From assembly GCA_004562395.1 (NCBI GenBank), contig SFQY01000077.1, positions 1 through 5,527 on the forward strand: 5,527 bases of DNA, in the 5' to 3' direction. Below the pieces are notes generated by a model. The model was given only the letters and a program-made list of their open reading frames with translations, did not search any database and was not told the DNA's origin. Within the stretch, counting starts at the first letter, position 1. Every line of letters starts with the position of its first letter. Positions 5,435-5,527 of this stretch are shown in pieces. Both the position numbers and the translations under genes were made by a program. This stretch comes from a bacterium. GTDB lineage: Bacteria; Bacillota; Clostridia; Oscillospirales; Oscillospiraceae.

Positions 5435-5527
5435 GGGGCAATGTCATCAACTTAAGCACCAAGGTACCGTCTACCTCTGTCATTGCGAGGAGCGCAGCGA
5501 CGTGGCAATCCGTTTTCTCCTTGGTAA
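5435..5527 (+). repeat. Family A intergenic repeat, right copy
   Basis: The perfect inverted partner of 7-99. It has CAATGTCATCAACTTAAG at 5439-5456, TGTCATTGCGAG at 5479-5490 and tip GCGCAGC at 5492-5498. It is cut by the window end. It differs at about seven positions from the copy at 2272-2364. No gene is present from 5089 to the end of the window. Confidence 0.85.

Overview
The window looks like part of a prophage head-morphogenesis module in a GC-rich Firmicute. I infer a gut Clostridia/Oscillospiraceae-type host. The reasons are strong AGGAGG-like ribosome binding sites before every gene, very high third-position GC, protein families typical of gut clostridial phages, and dense intergenic repeats that look like host chromosome rather than free phage DNA. 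All five genes I accept are on the + strand.

Layout: (1) 1-154, leader with one arm of a repeat (family A). (2) 155-1879, portal protein. (3) 1880-2611, 732 bases without a gene, filled by repeat modules in the order B1, M, A, D. (4) 2612-2980, a Prp-family cysteine protease. (5) 3035-3544, small scaffold-like protein. (6) 3604-4611, N4-gp56-family major capsid protein. (7) 4612-4884, a strong post-capsid hairpin and a 129-bp inverted-repeat element (C). (8) 4885-5088, small conserved-looking phage protein. (9) 5089-5527, the composite B1, M, A again. The outer 93 bp at each side (7-99 and 5435-5527) are perfect inverted copies of each other.

How the genes work together: the portal forms the DNA entry vertex, the scaffold helps the capsid protein assemble, and the Prp-like protease occupies the slot where tailed phages usually carry a prohead protease. 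Both the scaffold (QLFG at residues 10-13) and the capsid (LQLFA at residues 6-10) carry N-terminal motifs like the LQFFA site that Prp removes from ribosomal protein L27. The sequence therefore suggests a self-contained Prp-type capsid maturation cassette.

The repeats are the second notable feature. At least three families (A, M, D) are built from conserved arms around a small hairpin 'tip', and the tip differs between arms that are otherwise alike. One 16-base tip is shared by two unrelated families. I see no CRISPR array, tRNA, rRNA, transposase gene or convincing intrinsic terminator.
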